Assembly (NCBI GenBank): GCA_025642065.1
Contig: JAODUP010000715.1
Span: 10,001 to 74,000 of the forward strand
Direction of reading: 5' to 3'
DNA: 64,000 nt
Source of the DNA: Paralvinella palmiformis
Taxonomy: Eukaryota > Annelida > Polychaeta > Terebellida > Alvinellidae
Each line of letters opens with the position of its first letter. Positions within the stretch are counted from its first letter, which is position 1. Of this stretch, positions 10,261-20,605 are shown one piece after another. Both the position numbers and the translations under genes were made by a program. The notes beneath the pieces are model-generated. The model had not been told where the DNA came from, did not search any database, and saw only the letters and a list, made by a program, of their open reading frames with translations.

Positions 10261-11441
10261 TTGTTTGAGTGTGCATGTAAAAAGCTAACAGTAGACCACC
10301 AATCTTTGACCAGTTCAAAACTGAGAGTGCCGTTGGTCATTATATAAAAGCTGCAAGATTTCTCACTGAGGACAAGATTGTTTTCATGGCATGGTTCTTC
10401 CATTTACGTAATTATTTGAATAGAAAACGTGTTGGCGACAAGTATGGTATTAATCACAGTCATGGTGCTGTCGCACAGATGCACATCATTAATTTATTTA
10501 CCAGAACCGAGATTAGGGTGACAGGTAAATGAGTGCCGTCTTATGTTAAATTGTTGAAGAATAGCAATGGTTAATCAAATTGTGAGATGAGAATCGGGAT
10601 TCAGAACAAGAGAAGATTCAATGTTAAACTTACTAACACAGCGAGGTTATTGTAGTTGTGGGTCCACTTTTGAAAATTGTTAACAATGTCTGGGCAGAAG
10701 AAAGAAAATGTCAGACAAATTAGTGAATATCGGTTGTAGTCCTGCGGGATAATGGTTCTCTACTGACTTCCAGTGGAAAGATAAAAGTTGTTTCAGGTAG
10801 ACAGATGTTGAAATAGTTCTATATTTTGGGTGATACGTAAAATATTCTGATCTAGAAATGGAACTTGATCTGGTGTTTTGTTAGTGATGCCTTTTTGAAA
10901 TTGTCCATTGAGAGTAACGAATAATTTATTTGAAAGACATTTGTTACTTTTAATGTAACTATTAAATTTGAGCAGATAAAAAGTAGTTATTATAAACAAT
11001 TATAGCACAAGAGGCATTGAGACTTCAGGAATCGTTGTCAAACCATCTGGAGTTGGATTTAAGTGAGAGAGACTCGCAGAGCTTTGACAAAGTTATTATT
11101 TTTGAGTAGGTACTTCACCATGTGGAAAGTTGGTTGAGCATTTGTAATGATTGGTTCGGATGTGTAATTGGTCTTAATGTTGATGGGGGAAAAACTTCAG
11201 TTGGTTTGGCAGTCATTATGAAGTACCTATTTAATTGGCATGAGATACTGGTAGGTTATAATGTTATGTACATGGCTACTATTAGTTCAGGAATTAATGT
11301 GTGTTCTGTAGTACAATGTCAACACGTTTCTATTCCATGCTTGTGTGGAAATAATAAGTGCTCTATCTAGGTGGCATTAATACTATTTAAAGTATTAATG
11401 AGGATATTTATAGTCAATGAACAGACTAATATGGAAGTCTG

Positions 11442-11714
11442 AAAACGTCTGTCTGGTTTAAACACACACACAGAATACATGTCTGTCTGGTTTAAACACA
11501 CACACAGAAAACATGTCTGTCTGGTTTAAACACACACACAGAAAACATGTCTGTCTGATTTAAACACACACAGAAAACATGTCTGTCTGATTTAAACACA
11601 CACAGAAAACATGTCTGTCTGATTTAAACACACACACACACAGAAAACATGTCTGTCTGATTTAAACACACACACACAGAAAACATGTCTGTCTGATTTA
11701 AACACACACACACT
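11442..11714. repeat. Minisatellite, 30-38-bp unit with embedded (CA)n, 8 copies
   Basis: Each unit carries ACATGTCTGTCTGATTTAAA followed by a (CA) run of four to seven pairs and AGAAA. Unit length varies only through the CA run, so a microsatellite is nested in a minisatellite. The first three copies read TGGTTTAAA and the later ones TGATTTAAA, showing an ordered change along the array. Confidence 0.95.
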
Positions 11715-12215
11715 GTGACGTTTTCATAATTGTATCTAGTCTTTCATTTATCAGGACCATATTTCATGATTTACTAAACCAAGTGACCTCTAATAAATAA
11801 CAATGTACACATATGTTAAAGTCTACTTCAGTGTGAGACCTATTAGTTTTGGTTTCTCCATTTATCACTCTATACCTAAATTAAGGGGGGTCATAATTGT
11901 CTATGTGTGGTATATATGATAAGTAAAGACATCTGTTTTGTGATCCTGATAATAACTATATTGTAATCTGGATGTCTCTCCAATACTAGGATTATATTAT
12001 ATCCAGACAGTAGCCGGTAAATGTAACCCACAGACATTGTGTGTGCACGTTAATTATTTACACAGATATGGGATTGACCTCAGACAGACTCGCTGAAAAT
12101 AACTGCTCTAGAGACACGAAACCAGTAAAGCCACAAGCCTGGTGACAGACACGATACTTAAATCATCCACACACACCATCTCAATTAATACTATCCTTTA
12201 TGAGATGGTATCACT

Positions 12216-13866
12216 CTTAACAGCGGATAACAATATTATAACAGTGGACAACATTATAACAACAGCCAGTATTTAACAGTAGACAACATTATAACAACAG
12301 CCAGTATTTAACAGTAGACAACATTATAACAACAGCCAGTATTTAACAGTAGACAACATTATAACAACAGCCAGTAGACAACATTATAACAACAGCCAGT
12401 ATTTAACAGTAGACAACATTATAACAACAGCCAGTATTTAACAGTAGACAACATTATAACAACAGCCAGTATTTAACAGTAGACAACATTATAACAACAG
12501 TCAGTATTTAACAGTAGACAACATTATAACAACAGCCAGTATTTAACAGTAGACAACATTATAACAACAGCCAGTAGACAACATTATAACAACAGCCAGT
12601 ATTTAACAGTAGACAACATTATAACAACAGCCAGTATTTAACAGTAGACAACATTATAACAACAGCCAGTATTTAACAGTAGACAACATTATAACAACAG
12701 CCAGTATTTTAAAAGTAGACAACATTATAACAACAGCCAGTATTTAACAGTAGACAACATTATAACAACAGCCAGTATTTAACAGTAGACAACATTATAA
12801 CAACAGCCAGTATTTAACAGTAGACAACATTATAACAACAGCCAGTATTTAACAGTAGACAACATTATAACAACAGCCAGTAGACAACATTATAACAACA
12901 GCCAGTATTTAACAGTAGACAACATTATAACAACAGCCAGTATTTAACAGTAGACAACATTATAACAACACCAGTAGACAACATTATAACAACAGCCAGT
13001 ATTTAACAGTAGACAACATTATAACAACAGCCAGTATTTAACAGTAGACAACATTATAACAACAGCCAGTATTTAACAGTAGACAACATTTATAAAACAA
13101 TAAACAGCCAGTATTTAACAGTAGACAACATTATAACAACAGCCAGTATTTAACAGTAGACAACATTATAACAACAGCCAGTATTTAACAGTAGACAACA
13201 TTATAACAACAGCCAGTATTTAACAGTAGACAACATTATAACAACAGCCAGTATTTAACAGTAGACAACATTATAACAACAGCCCAGTAGACAACATTAT
13301 AACAACAGCCAGTATTTAACAGTAGACAACATTATAACAACAGCCAGTATTTAACAGTAGACAACATTATAACAACAGCCAGTAGACAACATTATAACAA
13401 CAGCCAGTATTTAACAGTAGACAACATTATAACAACAGCCAGTATTTAACAGTAGACAACATTATAACAACAGCCAGTAGACAACATTATAACAACAGCC
13501 AGTATTTAACAGTAGACAACATTATAACAACAGCCAGTATTTAACAGTAGACAACATTATAACAACAGCCAGTATTTAACATATAACAAACTATATACAA
13601 ATATAACAACAGCCAGTAGTAACATACAAATTATAACAACAGCGTAGACAACATTATAACAACGATAAACATTATAACAACAGCCAGTATTTAACAGTAG
13701 ACAACATTATAACAACAGCCAGTATTTAACAGTAGACAACATTATAACAACAGCCAGTATTTAACAGTAGACAACATTATAACAACAGCCAGTATTTAAC
13801 AGTAGACAACATTATAACAACAGCCAGTATTTAACAGTAGACAACATTATAACAACAAACAATATT
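12216..13866. repeat. Minisatellite of 35-bp and 25-bp units, about 1.6 kb
   Basis: The full unit contains CAGTATTTAACAGTAGACAA followed by CATTATAACAACAGC (35 bp). A short form lacks the TATTTAACAG decamer, removed between two CAG copies (25 bp). Short units recur between runs of full ones. About 45-50 units in total, almost identical except in a degenerate patch at about 13580-13680. No open reading frame of note and no spacer-like variation, so it is not a CRISPR. Confidence 0.97.
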
Positions 13867-13902
13867 TAACAATGAATTAGATTATATAACTGGGTAATAT
13901 TT

Positions 13903-14146
13903 AACAGTGGACAACATTTAACTGCACAACTTTCTGACAACATTTAACAATGCACAACTTTCTGAAAACACAACTTTCTGACAACATTTAACAATGCACA
14001 ACTTTCTGACAACATTTAACAATGCACAACTTTCTGACAACATTTAACAATGCACAACTTTCTGACAACATTTAACAATGCACAACTTTCTGACAACATT
14101 TAACAATGCACAACTTTCTGACAACATTTAACAATGCAACAACAGA
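13903..14146. repeat. Minisatellite, 28-bp unit, about 8 copies
   Basis: Units read ACAACATTTAACAATGCACA then ACTTTCTG. One unit near 13965 is shortened. The array begins about 40 bp after the 35-bp array, and the linking sequence (ATATTTAACAGTGGACAACA) looks like a 35-bp unit decaying into the first 28-bp unit, so the two may share an origin. Confidence 0.95.
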
Positions 14147-16074
14147 AAATATTCTCAATAGATATTATTTATAATAATTAACTAATTGTCATGGTGAATG
14201 TTTGCAATTTTAGCTTATTTTTGGTGATAAAGGTTTATCTAGTTTCTGCCTGAGTATTATCAATGTAATCTTAATTATAAAAGTGTGTGTGAGTGTGTGT
14301 TAGTTTTCATTTATCCACTGTTAAATACAAAGGGCATATTATTTATATTGATCCTTGAATAGAGCATGAAATATACGCAGTTACCCTAATTATAAAAAGA
14401 TCTTTTATCTTCTGACTAAATATAATTCATCATTAATATTAATTATGGAATTGTGTGTATGACCTACTTCAAGAACAACATCACAAAAGCTGGATGTGCA
14501 TCATAGTAGATTCAGGTGCGACGCCTACATTTATACTGTTAGGCGTTTGATGAGATACGGAAGGAATAAATGTGATATTTGAAGATTTCTGTGTCTTTGT
14601 AATGTCAAATGGTGGTGATTTAAGCGTCTTTGTCTGTGATCATTGTGTATGCGTGTACTTAACATACGGCACTTGTCTAATATAGAAATACGAACACTTT
14701 CTAAGTACATTTTCACACGCAAACAATCACAGAACCGGGCTCCATATAATAACGGGTTGGCCAGTGGCTTGTTAACACCTTATTTTTTCGGTGATTGGTG
14801 ATAGTCTGAAAGCATGGACCACTACTATCGTTACCGCAGTTTAATCTCAAGCCCCCACTTCTACGGTTATGCGCCAATATCATGATGAATTGATGTTTGA
14901 TCACGAATGAAGTGGAATGTGCCATGGTGATGGCACACTCGTGTTCAACAGGGAGCGCTCACATACCAAGCGCCGGTTCTGTTGTAGCACTTGGCACTGA
15001 TGTCAGAATATTACATTTCAGGTAAAACTGTAATAATAGGCACTGGCCTAGAATAACTACTTCTGAAGTCAGTACTGGCAGCAGTGAAGCTTCGGGCATC
15101 CTCTGCGTGCCGCGCCATGAGCTCTCTCGGGTGGGAAATTTGTACGGAATTAAATTCCTCGTTGGTGGTGAAGGGACGTCAATCGAGTCCTGATAGTGAA
15201 CATGTACAAACCATTGCGTAACGCGATGTTGATGATACAGCGCTAAGCAATCTTTGGCTTTAAGATGTCTTAGATGGCGCCGTTATTGAATTTGTGTCAT
15301 CAGAGACTCAATGGAATAGCGAACTCTTGCCTATGACGTGTTTGGAGATTGGGAGCAGGTGTGTGTGTGATTTAATGGGTTATGGGTGTGTTTAGTGGTG
15401 ACAAAAACGGCTTTCATTCGTTTCTATTTTTCAGCTTCTCCGTGTTGCTTATTTTTGACAGGTTTGCTATAAGTTTTAGTACAGCTATCCCTTTCTAACT
15501 GCTTTGATCATAAAGGATCCGGGAGGGGGGGGGGTCAGTGAGAATTTTTTCTGGCCCTGATTCAAAGCACTTTTATTTTAATTTAGTATCAACGTGGCCT
15601 ATTAATGAGGAGAAAACATTAGCATACCCATTATAAGTGGTGAATTCTGTCTACTAATATAAGAATTAACATTGTAGGGAACTGGTGAATGTATTGTATT
15701 GGCATGTCTCTTACACATAAAATCAGGGCAGGTGAATTTTTTTGGGGGAGGGGGGGGCTGTGAAAATCACATCCCTTCAAAAGTTGATGTCTGTGCCTCT
15801 AGGTTGTCTGGATAAAATCGATTGAGAGTTAAATTTACTCAGCATACATGGCAGCGTCCATGCTCATTCACGGTTCATTTGACTCAGAGCCGTGGACTAG
15901 GAGGAGTGTAGTTCTCATCATAACTGGGCATCGAACCTCAGATATTTGGTCAGTTACTACTAAGGCTAGGTAAAACGAGGTCACAATGAGTGGTTCACCT
16001 GTTAAGTTGGTTTAAGTGCTAAAATGTTACTAGTCAGAGATTAAGTATAACTTCGGTAATAACCAGACATGGAA
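14147..16074. other. Unique-looking intron 1 sequence
   Basis: No coding exon is recognised. 14147-14500 is AT-rich. 14520-15400 has more CG dinucleotides and words such as GATGGCGCCGTTATT, and could be a regulatory segment. Runs of G lie at 15522-15533 and 15744-15757. A TTTTCTGGCCCTG word at about 15547-15559 recurs at 62972-62984. A degenerate SINE-like minus-strand B-box (GCATCGAACC) lies near 15927. Confidence 0.5.
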
Positions 16075-16300
16075 TCAATTCCATTTTGTTAATTCCAATT
16101 TTGGTCAATTCCAATTCCACCTCAAATTTATCAATCCCAAAAACAATTTTTTTTGTCTAATATTTTTTACCATTAGTAGATACTCAGAGTACCTACTTGG
16201 AATACATACTCCGAGTAGTCTATATTCCAAGTAGAATTGTCATGGAAGAAATATTTCTGAATAAAAAAATTAAATGGTAAATTAATTAAATTTTGCCTGT
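16075..16300 (+). repeat. Dispersed structured repeat, copy B
   Basis: It starts with AATTCCATTTTGTTAATTCC and similar words, then the core with CCTACTTGGAATA, ACTCCGAGTAG and TATTCCAAGTAG in mutual inverted orientation, then GGAAGAAATATTTCTGAAT. It matches copy C (62035-62335) over most of its length and copy A in reverse. The 12-bp pair TACTTGGAATA/TATTCCAAGTA is perfect here. Confidence 0.85.
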
Positions 16301-16322
16301 TCTAAACATTGAACGGGGGTAA

Positions 16323-16510
16323 ATGCCTAAATAGCAATATCTCTATATAGATTACAACATGCTATGTGGTGGTGTCACCGTGTTGTGGGTGGAGCCCAGT
16401 ATATCCAGACCATTTTAATTGATTAAATGCACATGTGCGGTGCCACAGTTAATGTGCATATATGATATATATATATATAACTATTATAAGGAACCAAAGT
16501 TCTGGATCAG
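16323..16510 (+). repeat. Direct duplication, copy 1
   Basis: Begins CCTAAATAGCAATATCTCTA and passes through GGAGCCCA, TATCCAGACCATTTTAATTG and GTGTGCATAT-like words to a short (TA)n and ACCAAAG. The same order recurs at 16943-17125, about 620 bp downstream, with base changes and small indels. It may be two copies of an unknown repeat or an old local duplication. Confidence 0.85.
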
Positions 16511-16942
16511 TTTGATTCCAGTATATTGGTAACAGTACATGTAAGTGTTAACATGGTAAAATTAGCGCAAGCCTAACCACAAGGTGCTTTTAGCTAAAGA
16601 GGTTATATCACGTGGTGGATCATAGTCTTGGGTGCATCCCCATGTAAGAGTATATTTTCTAATCATCAAACTCAAAGGTGTGTTTTTATTCCTCTGCCCA
16701 GTAGGAGCCTTGAAATAAATGTATTTGCTTAGCTCTGATCCAGTACAGGTAAGACCCTGTATTTATTTTCACAACCATGCTGGGTACTAAACCAATGACA
16801 TATGGTATGCTTACAAAATCTCTCAAATAGTTATTAAACTGTTAGGTGTGCGGACAGGCTATAGTAGTCACAGTTTGAGGAGAGGAGGGGCAAACTTTGG
16901 CTCCAGATTGACATTCTCAGTGAGATGATAAAATTAATTAAT

Positions 16943-17067
16943 TCCTAAATAGCAATATCTCTATATAGATTACAGGTATGCTATTTGGGGGCGGAGCCCA
17001 TGGTATCCAGACCATTTTAATTGGTTAAATGCTCACTTAGTTAGGGTGCCACAGTCTGTGTGCATAT

Positions 17068-17105
<38 letters not shown>

Positions 17106-17125
17106 ACCAAAGCTGTGGATTTACT
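16943..17125 (+). repeat. Direct duplication, copy 2, with expanded (TA)n
   Basis: Second copy of the 16323-16510 segment, in the same orientation. The shared opening is CCTAAATAGCAATATCTCTA and the shared middle TATCCAGACCATTTTAATTG. Its (TA)n (about 17071-17102) is longer than in copy 1 (about 16465-16479), so the microsatellite expanded after duplication. Confidence 0.85.
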
Positions 17126-17799
17126 AGGAAGGTTGAATCTGGAGTGGAGATGTTCTGTATTAGCTTCCGTAACTTGCAAGGTTCTAACTGCCCTTCTATG
17201 TGTACAGTGGTAAAGATCCCAGTGGGTTTATAAAGCCACGAACCTACTGACTTGTACGTCTGGTACCATGTAACACGACAGTGGTGCTGTAATCACATGA
17301 AAGACACATACACCTACATCTTTAGTTATGGGTCTCATGGACATCAAAAAGTAGTTCATATTTCATGGAGGGTGTGATTGTTAGTAAAGAGAGCTAACTT
17401 TTGTCCTAGAGTTTGTTGACATATTAAGCTACTAACACCAGAACAAGAAATTTATAGCTTTTTCTCCCACTGTGTGTCGTTGTTAGTAGGATGTAAAAAC
17501 GCCCTGGAACAGAGCATAAATAGCATTTCTTGTGGATGATTCATCAGAATGATAATTCTTAAGTGGTTACATTTCATTCTGTGATATGTAGTTTTACTGT
17601 CTGTTTTAGGTGTTAATGTATATGTGAATTTCTCTCTGGTCTCACACACACACACACACACACACACATACAGCTCTTTGTGGTGCTGTAACCATAATGT
17701 TACATGTAATATCTCAAAATCATAGACAATAACGTTGTTGTTATTTATTGATGTTACTGGTCACAGTCAACTATAATCATATTCTATTTGTATTATCAG

Positions 17800-17960
17800 G
17801 CCCTCGTCTTCTGGGCAGCATTGCCCATACTGTGGCTGTTACTGACGCTGCTCCTCTTCCTGGTCTACTTCTGCTATCGTTGTTGTCAGAGGGACGTAGA
17901 GAAGAAACAAGATGTCCCATGTCTGAAGTGGTCACTGGCTGTCTTAGCTATATTTACGTG
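17800..17960 (+). CDS. TTYH: Tweety homolog, coding exon 2 (residues 41-93 and part of 94)
   Basis: Encodes TM1 and the first intracellular loop. It opens ALVFWAALPILWLLLTLLLF, a hydrophobic span of about 24 residues, then the Cys-rich end FCYRCCQRD, which matches the FCCC-type motif after TM1 in tweety proteins. A short charged loop (DVEKKQDVP) leads into CLKWSLAVLAIFT, the start of TM2. The acceptor is TATTATCAG/GCC in phase 0. The donor is ACGTG/GTAAGT, leaving two bases of a cysteine codon completed by exon 3. Frame and topology join exon 1 and exon 3 without gaps. Confidence 0.96.
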
Positions 17961-18392
17961 GTAAGTAATCACATATATAGAAGTTAAAGCTGAAATCAAT
18001 GTTAGTGTCAGACAATCTGAACGCTTCTCTTGTGTATAATGTTATTTAGACATTTGTTGTTTTCTCTGTGTGTGTGTCCTCTTTTTTTACACTAGTTTCG
18101 TTGCAATGAAATTGGACAGGTTTATCTAATGCGCTAGTCTTCATAATGCATGTCACGTGATGAGCCAAAACGGCTGGGTTCCGGTGTTTTTGGATGCATT
18201 GAACCAATTTATAATATTACTGTTTCCTTGGTGAGCAGGTTTCAGTGATTAATAAAAGTCGTCAGGCTGATTGTCGCACTTATTTAATTAGCAGCCTCTC
18301 AGCCATACGTCAGTGGTGAGACTATTGAAGCGTTTGAACAGAGCAAGCACTCATCTTCCCCGGTGGTATGGACCTGTACAATACAGTGATGT

Positions 18393-19045
18393 TTTTTTTT
18401 ATTACACCAAACTTATAAAGCACTCTTTTCATACTTAAAGCCTGTTCAAAAGCGCTGTACATAAACTTATGAAGAAAAAAAAACACATAAGATATAACAA
18501 ATATAATACGATTATTTTATAACAATATATGTATAAAGCGAAATTAGGATATATATATATGTATATATAAACTGACTAAGAAAAAGAAGAAATTAAAGAT
18601 CAAAATGGCTGGAGAACAAATGCGTTTTCAGCAACATCTTAAAAATGTTCAGTGTTTTGGATTCATGAATGTGAGCTGGGAGTGCAATCCATAGATTGGC
18701 TGCTGAACACTGAAATTTTCTTTCGCCATAGCTAGGTGTCCTAACCCGTGGAACCACCAATGTCACTGAACCCATCGAACATAGTGTTCTTCTTGGTTGA
18801 TAAACTGTCAACATGTCAGATATGTATCTTGGAGCCTGTTCATCACTTCATGTAGGGCTTTATACGTTAGGATTTTAAATTGCACTCGATACTTAACAGG
18901 CAACCAATGCAGATCCTTCAATGTTGGTGTAATGTGACTTCGGGGTGATGTTCGAGTTACAATCCGTGCTGCCGTGTTCTAAATACGTTGCAAATGATCT
19001 ACTCCTTGAGCTGTATGCTGCCAATTACAAACATATAATGGACAA
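18393..19045 (-). pseudogene. LINE ORF2 C-terminus and 3' UTR (CR1/L2-like)
   Basis: Read on the minus strand the order is LQRI, NTAARIVTRTSPRS, LKDLHWLPVKYRVQFKILTY, RVRTPSYGERKFQCSAANLW and FKMLLKTHLF, then a stop at 18593. This is the classic ORF2 end of CR1/L2/Rex-type LINEs (the HWLPV and AAxxLWxxLP motifs). About 200 bp of 3' UTR follows, ending in GAGTGCTTTATAAGTTTGG and a short A-rich end at 18393-18400. An in-frame stop and a frame break lie in the 18800-19000 part. The tail matters because a SINE at 46762-47085 has a similar end. Confidence 0.88.
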
Positions 19046-19584
19046 TAATCCATCTCCATTCCACACAAAATATATATTCTTGTGAGGTTGAGTCAGTGAT
19101 TTGGTGACCAGTTGTTGGATTTGAAACTTCTATTTCTAATTCAAACCCATAACCACTGAGCCATACTACAAATCACACTCAGTAACGTCTTGAGCCCAGT
19201 CCAAGGTTTGACATATTGAATGGGTCCTCCTAGTTCATGATTTGTTCCGCATTCCTACTTATAGATCTTATATATGCCAACAATATGATACCTGGATCCG
19301 TGGAATGTATTCAGGTGGACTCTGAGAGACAGAAAATGTCCCCAAGCAAAGGAATCTATGTTAGATTTAGAACTACTAAAAGCTTTGTGCATTTGGCAGT
19401 GGAGCACTTAGACTAGAAATTGGGTTTAGATTGACAAGCCGTTTGGCCCAGACTAGACCAACACAGTGTGTCTACGTGTTCAATTGTTGACTAAAGATTG
19501 TGACGTTGCCAGCTGACGGGAGATGCTTTTCCTGGACAGATTCATTTTCCATTTGAGTGTAATCACACTAATTATGTTATTTAA

Positions 19585-19738
19585 CCATTTCACAGATCAC
19601 TACCACCCGTGTTCGAATGTGGGCATATCTGAAGGGTGTTTCATCTTTGACTTAGTTTCATTACCGTTGGACGTCGCTCAGTCCATTTAGCCTATCATGT
19701 GCACAGAAGTGGCCGTAAAATACCAATCATTATCCTAT
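19585..19738 (+). mobile_element. SINE, 5'-truncated
   Basis: It starts inside the head at CACAGATCACTACCACCCGT, has a GTGTTCGAAT B-box, then AAGGGTGTTTCATCTTTGAC, CGTCGCTCAGTCCATTTAGC and ATAAAATACCAATCATT-like tail. The A-box half is missing, consistent with incomplete reverse transcription. Same family as 29902-30088. Confidence 0.85.
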
Positions 19739-20454
19739 CTCTTTCTGTATGTGTGGTTGATGTGGGTGATGGTGTGATGATGACACCATCAAAGAAGAAC
19801 AACGTTGACAGTGTGGTGTCCCACTGGTTGTGGGGTGAATGGTTACAGTACGATGTTCACTGGGCGTGCTACCTCTGTCCGGGTTAGTTAAGCCGATGTA
19901 TCCAGGCTGACTTTCTCTGTCTCTCTTCATTCTAGCCATGTCTAACATTAACTCTGATGGTTAAAAAAAATCATCTGATATGAATGACGGGGAAAGGCCA
20001 GTGTCTAGAGAGGTAGCTAATGAAAACGGATTCAATGGTGTACCACTGCGACGGCTATCTTTAGCTAAAGCTGCTTTAATAATGCACAGCGTATTGTTGA
20101 GAGGTGAGCGAGTGGTGTCTGTTTAGACTTAAATAAATATCATATTTTACCACGTCCAGGAGCTGTTTAAGTATCTGTGAAATAAATATCTATTTGTAAA
20201 ATATATAAACCTACTTTTGATTACCTATCACAGTATCAGTTAAGTTGATATCAACAAGCCAAGTATGTTTATATATCGGCTAACAATGTATTGGGGTGTA
20301 CATCATGTAGAAGATGTACAAGTATCACCATGTATGGCGCATGGTGATTTCCAAGTAAATATATTAACTTTACGGGTGTCAGTTAAGTATTATATTTAAG
20401 ATGTTAATCAAGTAAATGTTAGTATTTCCGATATATGTCAGTTAAATATTGCTT

Positions 20455-20605
20455 TTTCACAGCCACTTTTTTCACAAGGTAGGCTCCAAAGGTAATGGGG
20501 TAAAGTGAAATATGAAACACCCTTCTGACATAGCCAGGCCAGGGTTTGAACCCAGGTGCTATAGATCTGTGGCCAACTGCACTACCAGTTAGGGCATGAA
20601 GACGC
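20455..20605 (-). mobile_element. tRNA-derived SINE, subfamily of the 795-962 copy
   Basis: In reverse complement: an AACTGGTAGTGCAGTTGG A-box area, ATAGCACCTGGGTTCAAACC with the B-box, then GGCTATGTCAGAAGGGTGTT. This is the same head as at 795-962. The 3' body is more diverged (GAGCCTACCTTGTG), and the conserved CCCATTTAG word is lost. Confidence 0.78.

Larger units (their letters stand above)
9843..17799 (+). other. TTYH intron 1 (7.96 kb, phase 0)
   Basis: Bounded by GTGAGT and TATTATCAG. It holds a dispersed structured repeat at both ends (10015-10260 and 16075-16300), three minisatellites between 11442 and 14146, a direct duplication (16323-16510 and 16943-17125), (TA)n at about 17071-17102 and (CA)n at about 17643-17667. 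Between 14500 and 15400 the sequence is unique-looking and richer in CG than its surroundings, a candidate regulatory stretch. No other exon is recognisable. Confidence 0.9.

Noticed and set aside
12216..13866. Regular repeat resembling a CRISPR array
   Set aside because: Units follow head to tail without unique spacers, there is no cas gene, and the DNA is an animal intron.
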